Shown piece after piece: positions 1-4,126 of a DNA stretch of 5,911 nucleotides. Numbering within the stretch: position 1 is the stretch's first letter; every line of letters begins with the position of its first letter. This DNA comes from Actinobacteria bacterium 21-64-8. Its GTDB lineage: Bacteria; Actinomycetota; Acidimicrobiia; Acidimicrobiales; RAAP-2. Location: the NCBI GenBank assembly GCA_002255315.1, contig NCBD01000068.1, forward strand, positions 1-5,911, given 5' to 3'. A program made the position numbers and the translations under genes. The notes under the pieces are model-generated. The model ran no database searches, was not told where the DNA came from, and saw nothing but the letters and a program-made list of their open reading frames with translations.

Positions 1-188
1 GTCGTGGCCGGGGGGCGGGTGCGGCGCTCGTAGCCGAAGCTGAGCGTCGAGCCCGCGAAGCTGGGTGTTACCGAGTGCAACTGACGAGCAACAAAGTTCG
101 TCACGACGCGCACCGCTTCTACCTCGCTCACGGCTACACCGCATCCCACGAAGGCTTCAAGAAAGACTTACAGCTCGACCTCACGTAG
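1..188 (+). CDS. GNAT-family N-acetyltransferase, C-terminal part (5' end outside window)
   Basis: Reading from base 3, the frame is open for 61 codons to a TAG at 186-188. It opens with RGRGAGAALVAEAE, which fits the acetyl-CoA pyrophosphate-binding loop (R/Q-x-x-G-x-G/A, motif A) and following helix of GNAT enzymes. It continues with CYRVQLTSNK and DAHRFYLAHGYTASHEGFKK, the typical GNAT motif B region, where a strand is followed by an A-x-x-F-Y-x-x-x-G-(F/Y) helix and turn. The family moves an acetyl group from acetyl-CoA to an amine; the substrate cannot be told from this fragment. The last 21 bp overlap the 3' end of the carbonic anhydrase gene on the other strand. The family call is firm; the acceptor and the full length are unknown. 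Confidence 0.88.
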   Translation, partial: RGRGAGAALVAEAERRAREAGCYRVQLTSNKVRHDAHRFYLAHGYTASHEGFKKDLQLDLT

Positions 189-659
189 GCCGCCGTCGTC
201 GACGTTAAAAACGAAGCCGCGGATCTCGGTTGCGGAGATAAAGGGGCTGGCCTTTAAAGTAGCGACGGTGTCGCGCACGTCGAGGTCAACGTCGCGGTAG
301 GCGCCCAGGCGAAACGGTGGGCGCGAACCCAACTCCGTCTCGAGTTCGTGCTGCAGCGTCTCTTCGTCGAAGGATTCGAGCCCGCAGCGCGAGTGGTGAA
401 TCACCATCACCGCCGTCGTGCCCAGGAGTCGCTGGCTCAGCAGTAACGAGCGCACCGCGTCGTCGGTCGCGATGCCGCCGGCGTTGCGGATGAGGTGGGC
501 CTCTCCGAGATGGAGCCCCAACGCGCCAAAGAGATCGAGGCGCGAGTCCATGCACGTCAGCACCGCGAGATGCAGTTGGGGAGCGGTGGGCAGATCTGTA
601 TGTCCGTGACTCGCGACGTAGGCGCGGTTGTGGGTAACGAGGTCGTCAATGGTGCTCAC
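168..659 (-). CDS. Beta-class carbonic anhydrase (Rv1284-like)
   Basis: This 163-residue protein should interconvert CO2 and bicarbonate in the cytoplasm with a zinc ion. Visible zinc ligands are Cys36 (in LTCMDSRLD), His89 and Cys92 (in HHSRCG). Asp38 and Arg40 form the usual Asp-Arg dyad, and RNAGG at 58-62 is another beta-CA hallmark. From memory, the size and the order of motifs (VLTCMDSRLD, GEAHLIRNAG, DDAVRSLLLSQRLLGT, RGFVFNVDDG) match the small mycobacterial enzyme Rv1284 (CanA/MtcA1) rather than the longer plant or E. coli type. The start is GTG. No Shine-Dalgarno sequence precedes it, but a TAAACT box ends 7 nt upstream, so the mRNA may be leaderless. The gene is divergent from the cis-prenyltransferase gene and its 3' end runs 21 bp into the GNAT gene. 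Family certain; orthology to Rv1284 inferred. Confidence 0.93.
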   Translation of the reverse strand: MSTIDDLVTHNRAYVASHGHTDLPTAPQLHLAVLTCMDSRLDLFGALGLHLGEAHLIRNAGGIATDDAVRSLLLSQRLLGTTAVMVIHHSRCGLESFDEETLQHELETELGSRPPFRLGAYRDVDLDVRDTVATLKASPFISATEIRGFVFNVDDGGLREVEL

Positions 660-666
660 GGCGACC

Positions 667-672
667 AGTTTA
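667..672 (-). promoter_or_regulatory. Candidate -10 box (TAAACT) of the carbonic anhydrase gene, leaderless
   Basis: On the minus strand TAAACT fits the actinobacterial TANNNT pattern and matches 4 of 6 bases of TATAAT. It ends 7 nt before the GTG start, so transcription would begin at or next to the start codon. No clear -35 hexamer and no Shine-Dalgarno sequence is visible. Confidence 0.45.
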
Positions 673-750
673 GGAAACTCTCGCTGGTCCTCGTGAGCGC
701 CGGGTCGCGCCGCCAGTGCTTCCTTCGCTCACCACCTTTACCTAGGCGTT

Positions 751-782
751 AAACGAGCGTCGATCGCGTCGTTTTACGACGC
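751..782. repeat. Overlapping inverted repeats in the divergent intergenic region
   Basis: Bases 766-782 form a perfect odd palindrome, GCGTCGTTTTACGACGC (7-bp arms around TTT). It overlaps a second inverted repeat: AAACGAGCG (751-759) pairs with CGC and TCGTTT (765-767, 769-774) around TCGAT, with one bulged G at 768. The two folds share bases and exclude each other as RNA. They lie roughly 100 bp from both flanking promoters. This could be a regulator binding site; the function is unknown. Confidence 0.4.
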
Positions 783-799
783 ACGGTCGAGGGGATGAT

Positions 800-822
800 G
801 CCCACGGGAGACGCTCGTGGGC
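800..822. repeat. Inverted repeat GCCCACG-N9-CGTGGGC
   Basis: Arms of 7 bp at 800-806 and 816-822 are perfectly complementary around a 9-nt centre. The centre lies about 60 bp upstream of the predicted start of the cis-prenyltransferase mRNA, a common position for an activator site. There is no T-tract, so a terminator is unlikely. Function is inferred from position only. Confidence 0.35.
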
Positions 823-859
823 GCCTGGCGTGGGCGGCCACGTTTTCGCCGCCGCGCCG

Positions 860-865
860 TACAAT
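860..865 (+). promoter_or_regulatory. Candidate -10 box (TACAAT) of the cis-prenyltransferase gene, leaderless
   Basis: TACAAT matches 5 of 6 bases of TATAAT. Nine bases separate it from the ATG at 875, so transcription should start at about 872-875, at the start codon or within 3 nt of it. No Shine-Dalgarno sequence lies before this ATG. No good -35 hexamer is visible. The box falls inside the coding sequence that the upstream GTG (830) would give, which is why ATG 875 was chosen as the start. Confidence 0.6.
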
Positions 866-874
866 CACTTCACT

Positions 875-1564
875 ATGAGAAATGCGGGCGCCTCGAGTCT
901 TCGCGACCGCAAGGTCCAGCGACTCCCTCAACACGTGGGCATTATTCCCGACGGCAATCGGCGTTGGGCGCAGGGCCAAGGCTACGAAAAGCACGACGGC
1001 TACGAGTTTGGACTGCAGCCGGGCCTCGAGTTGTACAGCGAGTGCTTGGCGTTAGGTATTTCGGAGATTACGTTTTACGGATTCACCGTCGACAACACGA
1101 AACGTCCGTCGGTTCAAATTGACGCTTTTCGTAACGCGTGCGTAAAAGCGGTCGCCGAGTTGGAGAAGCGAGACGCGGATCTGCTGGTCGTGGGCAACAC
1201 TCAATCGGCGCTCTTTCCAAAAGAACTCGTGCGTTACGCCCAACGCACTCGTATTGGAGAAGGTCGCATCAAAGTCAACTTTCTGGTGAACTACAGCTGG
1301 AACTGGGATCTGAACCACTCGCTCAAGGTCGCTGACGCGCACCAGTGCGACAACGTGGCCGACGGCATCGCGTCGGCTGACATTTCGAGAATGGATCTGA
1401 TTGTGCGCTGGGGCGGCGGTCGGCGCCTCAGCGGCTTCTTGCCCGTTCAATCGATTTACGCTGACATCTACGTCGTCGATGAACTGTGGCCAGATTTTTC
1501 ACTCGAACAGTTCCATCAGGCGTTGGCGTGGTATCAAGATCAAGACGTCACCCTTGGGGGGTAG
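875..1564 (+). CDS. Divergent short-chain-length cis-prenyltransferase (UppS superfamily)
   Basis: A 229-residue member of the undecaprenyl diphosphate synthase superfamily, which adds isopentenyl diphosphate units to an allylic diphosphate in cis. HVGIIPDGNRRWA (20-32) carries the catalytic/Mg-binding Asp26, Asn28 and Arg30; FYGFTVDNTKRP (67-78) carries Asn74 and Arg77; NYSWNWDL (139-146) replaces the usual NYGGRWDI; DLIVRWGGGRRLSGFLP (174-190) carries Arg178 and Arg184; YADIYVVDELWPDF (195-208) is the C-terminal signature. Against E. coli UppS as I recall it, several active-site positions differ: His43 is Tyr43, Trp75 is Thr75, the Glu of RTGGE is Gly182, and the Mg-binding Glu213 is Asp197. 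The protein is also about 25 residues shorter. It is therefore more likely a specialised paralogue than the housekeeping UppS; product and chain length are unknown. The start was set by the -10 box at 860-865; a GTG at 830 would add 15 poorly conserved residues. Confidence 0.85.
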   Translation: MRNAGASSLRDRKVQRLPQHVGIIPDGNRRWAQGQGYEKHDGYEFGLQPGLELYSECLALGISEITFYGFTVDNTKRPSVQIDAFRNACVKAVAELEKRDADLLVVGNTQSALFPKELVRYAQRTRIGEGRIKVNFLVNYSWNWDLNHSLKVADAHQCDNVADGIASADISRMDLIVRWGGGRRLSGFLPVQSIYADIYVVDELWPDFSLEQFHQALAWYQDQDVTLGG

Positions 1565-1599
1565 TGGCCGAGCCGCGCGCTCGTGACAGCACTCGTCGT

Positions 1600-1622
1600 C
1601 GCCGGGAAGTCGATGCCCGGCG
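1600..1622. terminator. GC-rich hairpin between convergent genes (possible bidirectional terminator)
   Basis: CGCCGGG (1600-1606) and CCCGGCG (1616-1622) form a 7-bp stem around a 9-nt loop. It lies 35 bp after the cis-prenyltransferase stop and about 130 bp beyond the PRC-protein stop on the other strand. No T-tract follows on either strand, so intrinsic termination is uncertain; actinobacterial terminators often lack one. The rest of the 1565-1751 gap shows only a weak 5-bp hairpin (1727-1742), just beyond the PRC stop. Confidence 0.35.
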
Positions 1623-1751
1623 TGCAGGACGCAAGTCGGAAACAGGTGACCGCGGCGCCTACTCTTCGCACGGATTCCTGAGATGTCACGCGGGCCGAAG
1701 GCGCGGTGGTGTTCGTGTGGATCTCCGCGATGATGTAATCGCTGAAGGGAA

Positions 1752-2432
1752 TTACGGCTCGTCGGCGAGTTCGACCGCCGGCAGTTCGCCCACCTCGTCT
1801 TTGGACAGGTTTACGTGAACGTCGTCGTCGATGCGCGTGACGACCTCGATGGGGACTGCAACCCTCTTCTTGCCCCACAGGTGTCCTTCGTCGAGCAGAA
1901 CGTGGGTCACGTGATGATTGTTGAGATTGACGACGAGTCCCTGAATCTTTCCGATGTGCCCATCGGTGGCGTAAACCGCGTCGCCGCGTTGCACTTCAAT
2001 TTCACCCGCGGGAACGCGGTCGGTGGTGATCACTTCGGGATCGGTGCCCGTGCTCAGCCCTGCACTCATACCCCCGACCATGCCCATACCCATGCCCAGA
2101 CCACCAATACCGAGTCCGTAGTACGGGTGCGACAGCATCTGGTCTTGCCCGTAGGCCCATTGGCCCCGGGCTCCGGGCAGATACCGAGTCTCTTCGGCCT
2201 CTTCGAGACTCTCGAACTCCACCTTGGTGCAGCGCAGGTGAATCGCGACGTCGGATGAAGCCACGAGATCGATGGGGACGAGACGCCCCAATCCTTGACG
2301 GTGTTTCGCTTCAACGACGAGATGAGTGAGCGTTCGAGCAACGGGATTAACGACGACTCGTCGAAGCTGCCCGCAGGTTCCGTCGCTGCACACGACGTCG
2401 CTACCAATGGTGAAGTCCGTGCTCGGGCTCAT
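1752..2432 (-). CDS. Protein with two PRC-barrel-like domains and a Gly/Met-rich linker
   Basis: A 226-residue soluble protein without signal peptide or membrane helix. Residues about 8-76 (FTIGSDVVCSDGTCGQLRRVVVNP, then THLVVE and LVPIDLV) and about 139-210 (RGDAVYATDGHIGKIQGLVVNL, then THVLLDEGHLWGKKRVAVPIEVV) look like two copies of one fold. Each has G-x-(I/L)-x-x-(L/V)-V-V-N, then TH(L/V), then (L/V)(A/V)PI(D/E). This is the pattern of PRC-barrel domains, known from RimM and photosynthetic reaction centre H subunits and common in small stress-linked proteins. The linker at about 106-128 is rich in Gly and Met (GLGIGGLGMGMGMVGGM) and is probably flexible; the tail is acidic. The ATG is preceded by GGAGG at 2440-2444 with 7-nt spacing, which supports this start. 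No specific function can be assigned. It is convergent with the cis-prenyltransferase gene. Confidence 0.8.
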   Translation of the reverse strand: MSPSTDFTIGSDVVCSDGTCGQLRRVVVNPVARTLTHLVVEAKHRQGLGRLVPIDLVASSDVAIHLRCTKVEFESLEEAEETRYLPGARGQWAYGQDQMLSHPYYGLGIGGLGMGMGMVGGMSAGLSTGTDPEVITTDRVPAGEIEVQRGDAVYATDGHIGKIQGLVVNLNNHHVTHVLLDEGHLWGKKRVAVPIEVVTRIDDDVHVNLSKDEVGELPAVELADEP

Positions 2433-2642
2433 GGTGGTCCCTCCCTCTTCGTTGAGTCTTGCCTTGTTTTCACGTCATTTCACCTTGGCTCGGGTCTGAC
2501 TCAATGCCGTTGAACCCTCGTCGCAAAGAATCTTCGTGCGCATCGGTCGCGATCCACGGCGTCCGGTCCGTGTCGGTCGTTGGGCGTGTGCTCGAGCAAC
2601 ATACGGGCTCCGGTCGACTGCCCTCGTGCGTCGGGCACCGAT

Positions 2643-2822
2643 TCACGTCGATTGAGGAGGGTTGTTTCGTCGGCTTCGACGATGCCACTGTTTCTTAAGG
2701 GTGCCGCGACCAACGTTGTCGACTGCGTCGGGCGCGGCAAATCCATCCCAGGCCTGTTGCACCGATTGATCGGACATCGTCATCTTCACCAGCTCTCTGG
2801 GTGGAAGCGGTTCGTGACGCAT
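2643..2822 (-). CDS. Small hypothetical ORF, 59 residues (possibly frameshifted)
   Basis: The minus strand has AAGGAG (2830-2835), 7 nt from an ATG at 2820-2822, then 59 codons to TGA at 2643-2645. The protein starts MRHEPLPPRELVKMTMSDQS, continues VQQAWDGFAAPDAVDNVGRG and ends in a basic tail (LKKQWHRRSRRNN). I do not recognise it. The first 40 or so residues look protein-like; the tail does not. The frame one base further on stays open to a TGA at 2501-2503 and reads LRNSGIVEADETTLLNRRES onward, so a single-base change near the CTTAAGAAACAG stretch may have split a gene of about 106 codons. It could be a real small protein, a pseudogene or chance; the Shine-Dalgarno sequence is the main support. 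It lies upstream of, and on the same strand as, the PRC-protein gene. Confidence 0.3.
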   Translation of the reverse strand: MRHEPLPPRELVKMTMSDQSVQQAWDGFAAPDAVDNVGRGTLKKQWHRRSRRNNPPQST

Positions 2823-2829
2823 GACGTGA

Positions 2830-2835
2830 CTCCTT
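2830..2835 (-). promoter_or_regulatory. Shine-Dalgarno sequence AAGGAG of the 59-residue ORF
   Basis: AAGGAG on the minus strand sits 7 nt before the ATG at 2822, an ideal spacing. It is the main reason to consider this short ORF real. Confidence 0.4.
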
Positions 2836-2876
2836 GGCAGTTTTGATCACCAGGCATCCGGAGCGACTACCCAGAC

Positions 2877-2882
2877 GTTATA
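2877..2882 (-). promoter_or_regulatory. Candidate -10 box TATAAC (minus strand)
   Basis: TATAAC matches 5 of 6 bases of TATAAT. It would start an mRNA at about 2870, giving a leader of about 48 nt before the small ORF at 2822 and possibly reading on to the PRC-protein gene. No -35 hexamer is obvious at the right distance. Confidence 0.35.
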
Positions 2883-2929
2883 GGTTGATCGCGCGACCGA
2901 GACGCGACGGGACCTCTTCGGTAAGGGCC

Positions 2930-2947
2930 GTACTCACCAGTGAATAC
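2930..2947. repeat. 18-bp near-palindrome GTACTCACcaGTGAATAC
   Basis: Two 8-base arms are complementary at 7 of 8 positions around a 2-nt centre. The size and symmetry suit a dimeric DNA-binding protein. It lies about 60-77 bp upstream of the predicted minus-strand transcription start at about 2870 and directly abuts the hairpin at 2948-2977. Confidence 0.4.
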
Positions 2948-2977
2948 TTCGTCGAGCGAGGAGTTCGCTCGGACGAA
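2948..2977. repeat. 12-bp hairpin with one bulged G
   Basis: TTCGTCGAGCGA (2948-2959) pairs with TCGCTCG (2965-2971) and ACGAA (2973-2977) around the loop GGAGT, leaving only G2972 unpaired. It is one of the strongest secondary structures in the window. No T-tract follows on either strand, so it is not a typical intrinsic terminator. It may be part of a structured leader of the AhpD-like gene, or a protein binding site; its role is unknown. Confidence 0.5.
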
Positions 2978-2990
2978 TCATCGTCGTGTC

Positions 2991-3013
2991 CATCCGTTGA
3001 GGCACGCCGGATG
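2991..3013. repeat. Inverted repeat CATCCG-N11-CGGATG
   Basis: Perfect 6-bp arms at 2991-2996 and 3008-3013 around an 11-nt loop. It is the third inverted repeat in a row in this region and is followed by CGGGCCCTTTATT. Weak on its own; notable because of the cluster. Confidence 0.3.
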
Positions 3014-3124
3014 CGGGCCCTTTATTGAAGAAAGCTCGCTGGCTGTGCGATGAATTACGTTCGTCAGTCTGTCGCCGTTGACGATGCGGATGGGTAGCCT
3101 GAGTCGATTTCGTTAGGCTCGCCT

Positions 3125-3131
3125 GAGGAGG
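3125..3131 (+). promoter_or_regulatory. Shine-Dalgarno sequence GAGGAGG of the AhpD-like gene
   Basis: GAGGAGG ends 5 nt before the ATG at 3137. An in-frame GTG at 3131 would overlap this site, so ATG 3137 is the better start. Confidence 0.75.
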
Positions 3132-3136
3132 TGGCT

Positions 3137-3487
3137 ATGGAACACAATCATGCAATTCGAGAGGAACTGCGAGAACCCGCCCTGGCACTGCGTGAACTCA
3201 TTCCCGAAGTGTTGCGGGGCTACGGAGCCATGAGCACGGCCGCGATGAGCGTGGGCGAACTGCCGGTGGCTACCAAGGAACTGCTCGCGCTGGCAATCGC
3301 GGTGACGCGCGAATGTGATGGTTGCATCGTCGCGCACGCGCGAGGCGCCGCGCGCGCCGGTGTCACGCGTCAAGAGGTTGCCGAGATGGCGGGGGTGGCG
3401 ATCATGATGAACGGCGGTCCGGGCACCGTGTGGGGTCCGCGCGCGCTACGCGCGTTCGACGAGGCGCTCGCGGCTCGCTCGTCGTAG
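3137..3487 (+). CDS. AhpD-like / carboxymuconolactone decarboxylase (CMD) family protein
   Basis: A 116-residue all-helical protein of the AhpD/CMD family. Key residues are visible: Glu48 (KELLALAIAV), then Cys60-x-x-Cys63 and His67 in ECDGCIVAHARGA, with the 12-residue Glu-to-Cys spacing of mycobacterial AhpD. GVTRQEVAEMAGVAIMMNGGP (76-96) is the conserved second half. Proteins that keep this Glu/Cys-x-x-Cys/His set are usually thiol-disulfide peroxidase-type enzymes acting in oxidative stress defence; those lacking the cysteines are lactone decarboxylases. An antioxidant or disulfide reductase role is therefore inferred, with an unknown partner; no ahpC lies in the window. It has the length of single-domain members. 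A strong Shine-Dalgarno sequence fixes the ATG start. A 2H phosphoesterase gene follows 63 bp downstream on the same strand. Confidence 0.88.
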   Translation: MEHNHAIREELREPALALRELIPEVLRGYGAMSTAAMSVGELPVATKELLALAIAVTRECDGCIVAHARGAARAGVTRQEVAEMAGVAIMMNGGPGTVWGPRALRAFDEALAARSS

Positions 3488-3494
3488 TCAGCAT

Positions 3495-3529
3495 TTCGCC
3501 ACGTGGCCCAGGGCCCGTGACGTGGCGAA
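3495..3529 (+). terminator. Strong intercistronic hairpin between the AhpD-like and 2H genes
   Basis: TTCGCCACGT (3495-3504) and ACGTGGCGAA (3520-3529) are perfect 10-bp arms. The 15-nt loop can form a further short GGC/GCC stem. It starts 8 bp after the AhpD-like stop and ends before the Shine-Dalgarno sequence of the 2H gene. No T-tract follows. It may terminate, attenuate, or protect the 3' end of the upstream mRNA. The left arm overlaps the palindrome GCCACGTGGC (3498-3507). Confidence 0.5.
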
Positions 3530-3537
3530 GCGAGTGG

Positions 3538-3542
3538 GGAGG
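3538..3542 (+). promoter_or_regulatory. Shine-Dalgarno sequence GGAGG of the 2H gene
   Basis: GGAGG lies within the purine run GGGGAGGAGAG (3536-3546), 8 nt before the GTG at 3551. It supports the GTG start of the 2H gene. Confidence 0.6.
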
Positions 3543-3550
3543 AGAGTTCG

Positions 3551-4126
3551 GTGGATGACGACGTCGTGAACGCGTGGACACCCTGGCAGCGTGAGTACCG
3601 CTACGGCGCGTTTTACCTCTTTCCACCCGCGGACGTCGCGGCGGTGGTCGACGAGCTCCGCGCACGATACGATCCTCAGTCCGCCGCCATCTGTGGTGCC
3701 CACGTCACACTGAGCGCACCACTGAGCGCACCACCCAGTGACCCACAGTGGGAGGAATTACGCCGGGCCCTCGCTCGAGTGCCCGCCTTTGATGTCGACT
3801 TCGGTCCCTTGACGAGACTCGGCGCGCACCCTGGCGTCGTGTTCGCCCTTAGCCCTCACGCCGAGCTCAACGCACTTCGCCAGACTATTAGCGCCACGAG
3901 CCTTTTTTCGATTCGTCGCGACAGCCCTCGCGCGCAGCGCGCGGCGCATATGACCGTCGCGGAATTCATTACCGAGGGCGAGTCCCAGTCTCTACTGGCC
4001 ACGTTGAACCGCCGTGAACTGCGTGGACAGTTTCGCGTTGACCGCGTGACCTACGCGGTACCCGACGGGTCGTTTTGTTTCCGACCCGAGGTGACCATTG
4101 CGCTGGGCACTGCGGCGCGCACTTAA
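3551..4126 (+). CDS. 2H phosphoesterase superfamily protein (2'-5' RNA ligase-like)
   Basis: A 191-residue protein with the two H-x-(T/S) motifs that define the 2H superfamily: His51-Val-Thr53 (in AAICGAHVTLSAP) and His133-Met-Thr135 (in RAAHMTVAEF), about 80 residues apart as expected of the two-lobed fold. The two histidines act together on 2'-5' or cyclic phosphodiester bonds in RNA or nucleotides; the true substrate of this subfamily is not known. The N-terminus WTPWQREYRYGAFYLFPP and the segment YDPQSAAICGAH match, as I recall, a conserved group annotated as 2'-5' RNA ligase family in actinobacteria. The GTG start is preceded by a good Shine-Dalgarno sequence. Just after the first motif a 12-bp unit is duplicated in tandem (LSAPLSAP). 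The TAA stop interlocks with the P450 stop on the other strand. Confidence 0.87.
   Translation: MDDDVVNAWTPWQREYRYGAFYLFPPADVAAVVDELRARYDPQSAAICGAHVTLSAPLSAPPSDPQWEELRRALARVPAFDVDFGPLTRLGAHPGVVFALSPHAELNALRQTISATSLFSIRRDSPRAQRAAHMTVAEFITEGESQSLLATLNRRELRGQFRVDRVTYAVPDGSFCFRPEVTIALGTAART
3709..3732 (+). repeat. Perfect 12-bp tandem duplication inside the 2H gene
   Basis: ACTGAGCGCACC occurs at 3709-3720 and again at 3721-3732. The in-frame result is LSAP-LSAP immediately after the catalytic H-V-T motif. The perfect identity suggests a recent slippage event that keeps the reading frame. Confidence 0.85.

Larger units (their letters stand above)
2433..3136. other. 704-bp stretch without a confidently recognised gene
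   Basis: The left part (2433-2642) shows no recognisable protein. One minus-strand frame between 2501 and 2746 has coding-like codon use but no familiar motif. The middle holds a small minus-strand ORF (2643-2822) with a good ribosome binding site and a candidate promoter. The right part (2883-3136) looks non-coding: three adjacent palindromes at 2930-3013, a GGGCCC at 3015-3020, a 5-bp inverted repeat AGCCT/AGGCT (3096-3100, 3115-3119), a direct repeat GCCTGAG (3097-3103, 3121-3127), and the Shine-Dalgarno sequence of the next gene. A lone TTGACG (3078-3083) resembles a -35 box but has no good -10 at the right spacing. Confidence 0.5.

Noticed and set aside
751..775. Hairpin followed by TTTT as an intrinsic terminator on the plus strand
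   Set aside because: No plus-strand gene ends close upstream (the GNAT gene stops at 188), only four Ts follow, and the bases also belong to a better palindrome at 766-782.
830..874. GTG at 830 as the start of the cis-prenyltransferase
   Set aside because: The extra 15 residues do not look like family sequence, there is no Shine-Dalgarno sequence, and a good -10 box (860-865) lies inside this extension.
2589..2598. Palindrome TGCTCGAGCA as an operator
   Set aside because: It is short, in a region with no promoter nearby, and expected by chance in G+C-rich DNA.
2580..2846. An 88-codon plus-strand open frame opposite the small minus-strand ORF
   Set aside because: It has no Shine-Dalgarno sequence, no recognisable motif and an unlikely composition; the opposite strand has better start signals.
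2948..3030. The palindrome cluster as a CRISPR array, integron or insertion sequence end
   Set aside because: The three palindromes differ in sequence, there are no regular direct repeats with spacers, and no transposase or integrase lies nearby.
3095..3119. TAGCCT and TAGGCT as -10 boxes paired with TTGACG (3078-3083) for the AhpD-like gene
   Set aside because: The spacings (11 and 30 nt) are far from the usual 16-19 nt, so no promoter is called.
3131..3136. GTG at 3131 as the start of the AhpD-like gene
   Set aside because: It overlaps the Shine-Dalgarno sequence that serves the ATG at 3137.
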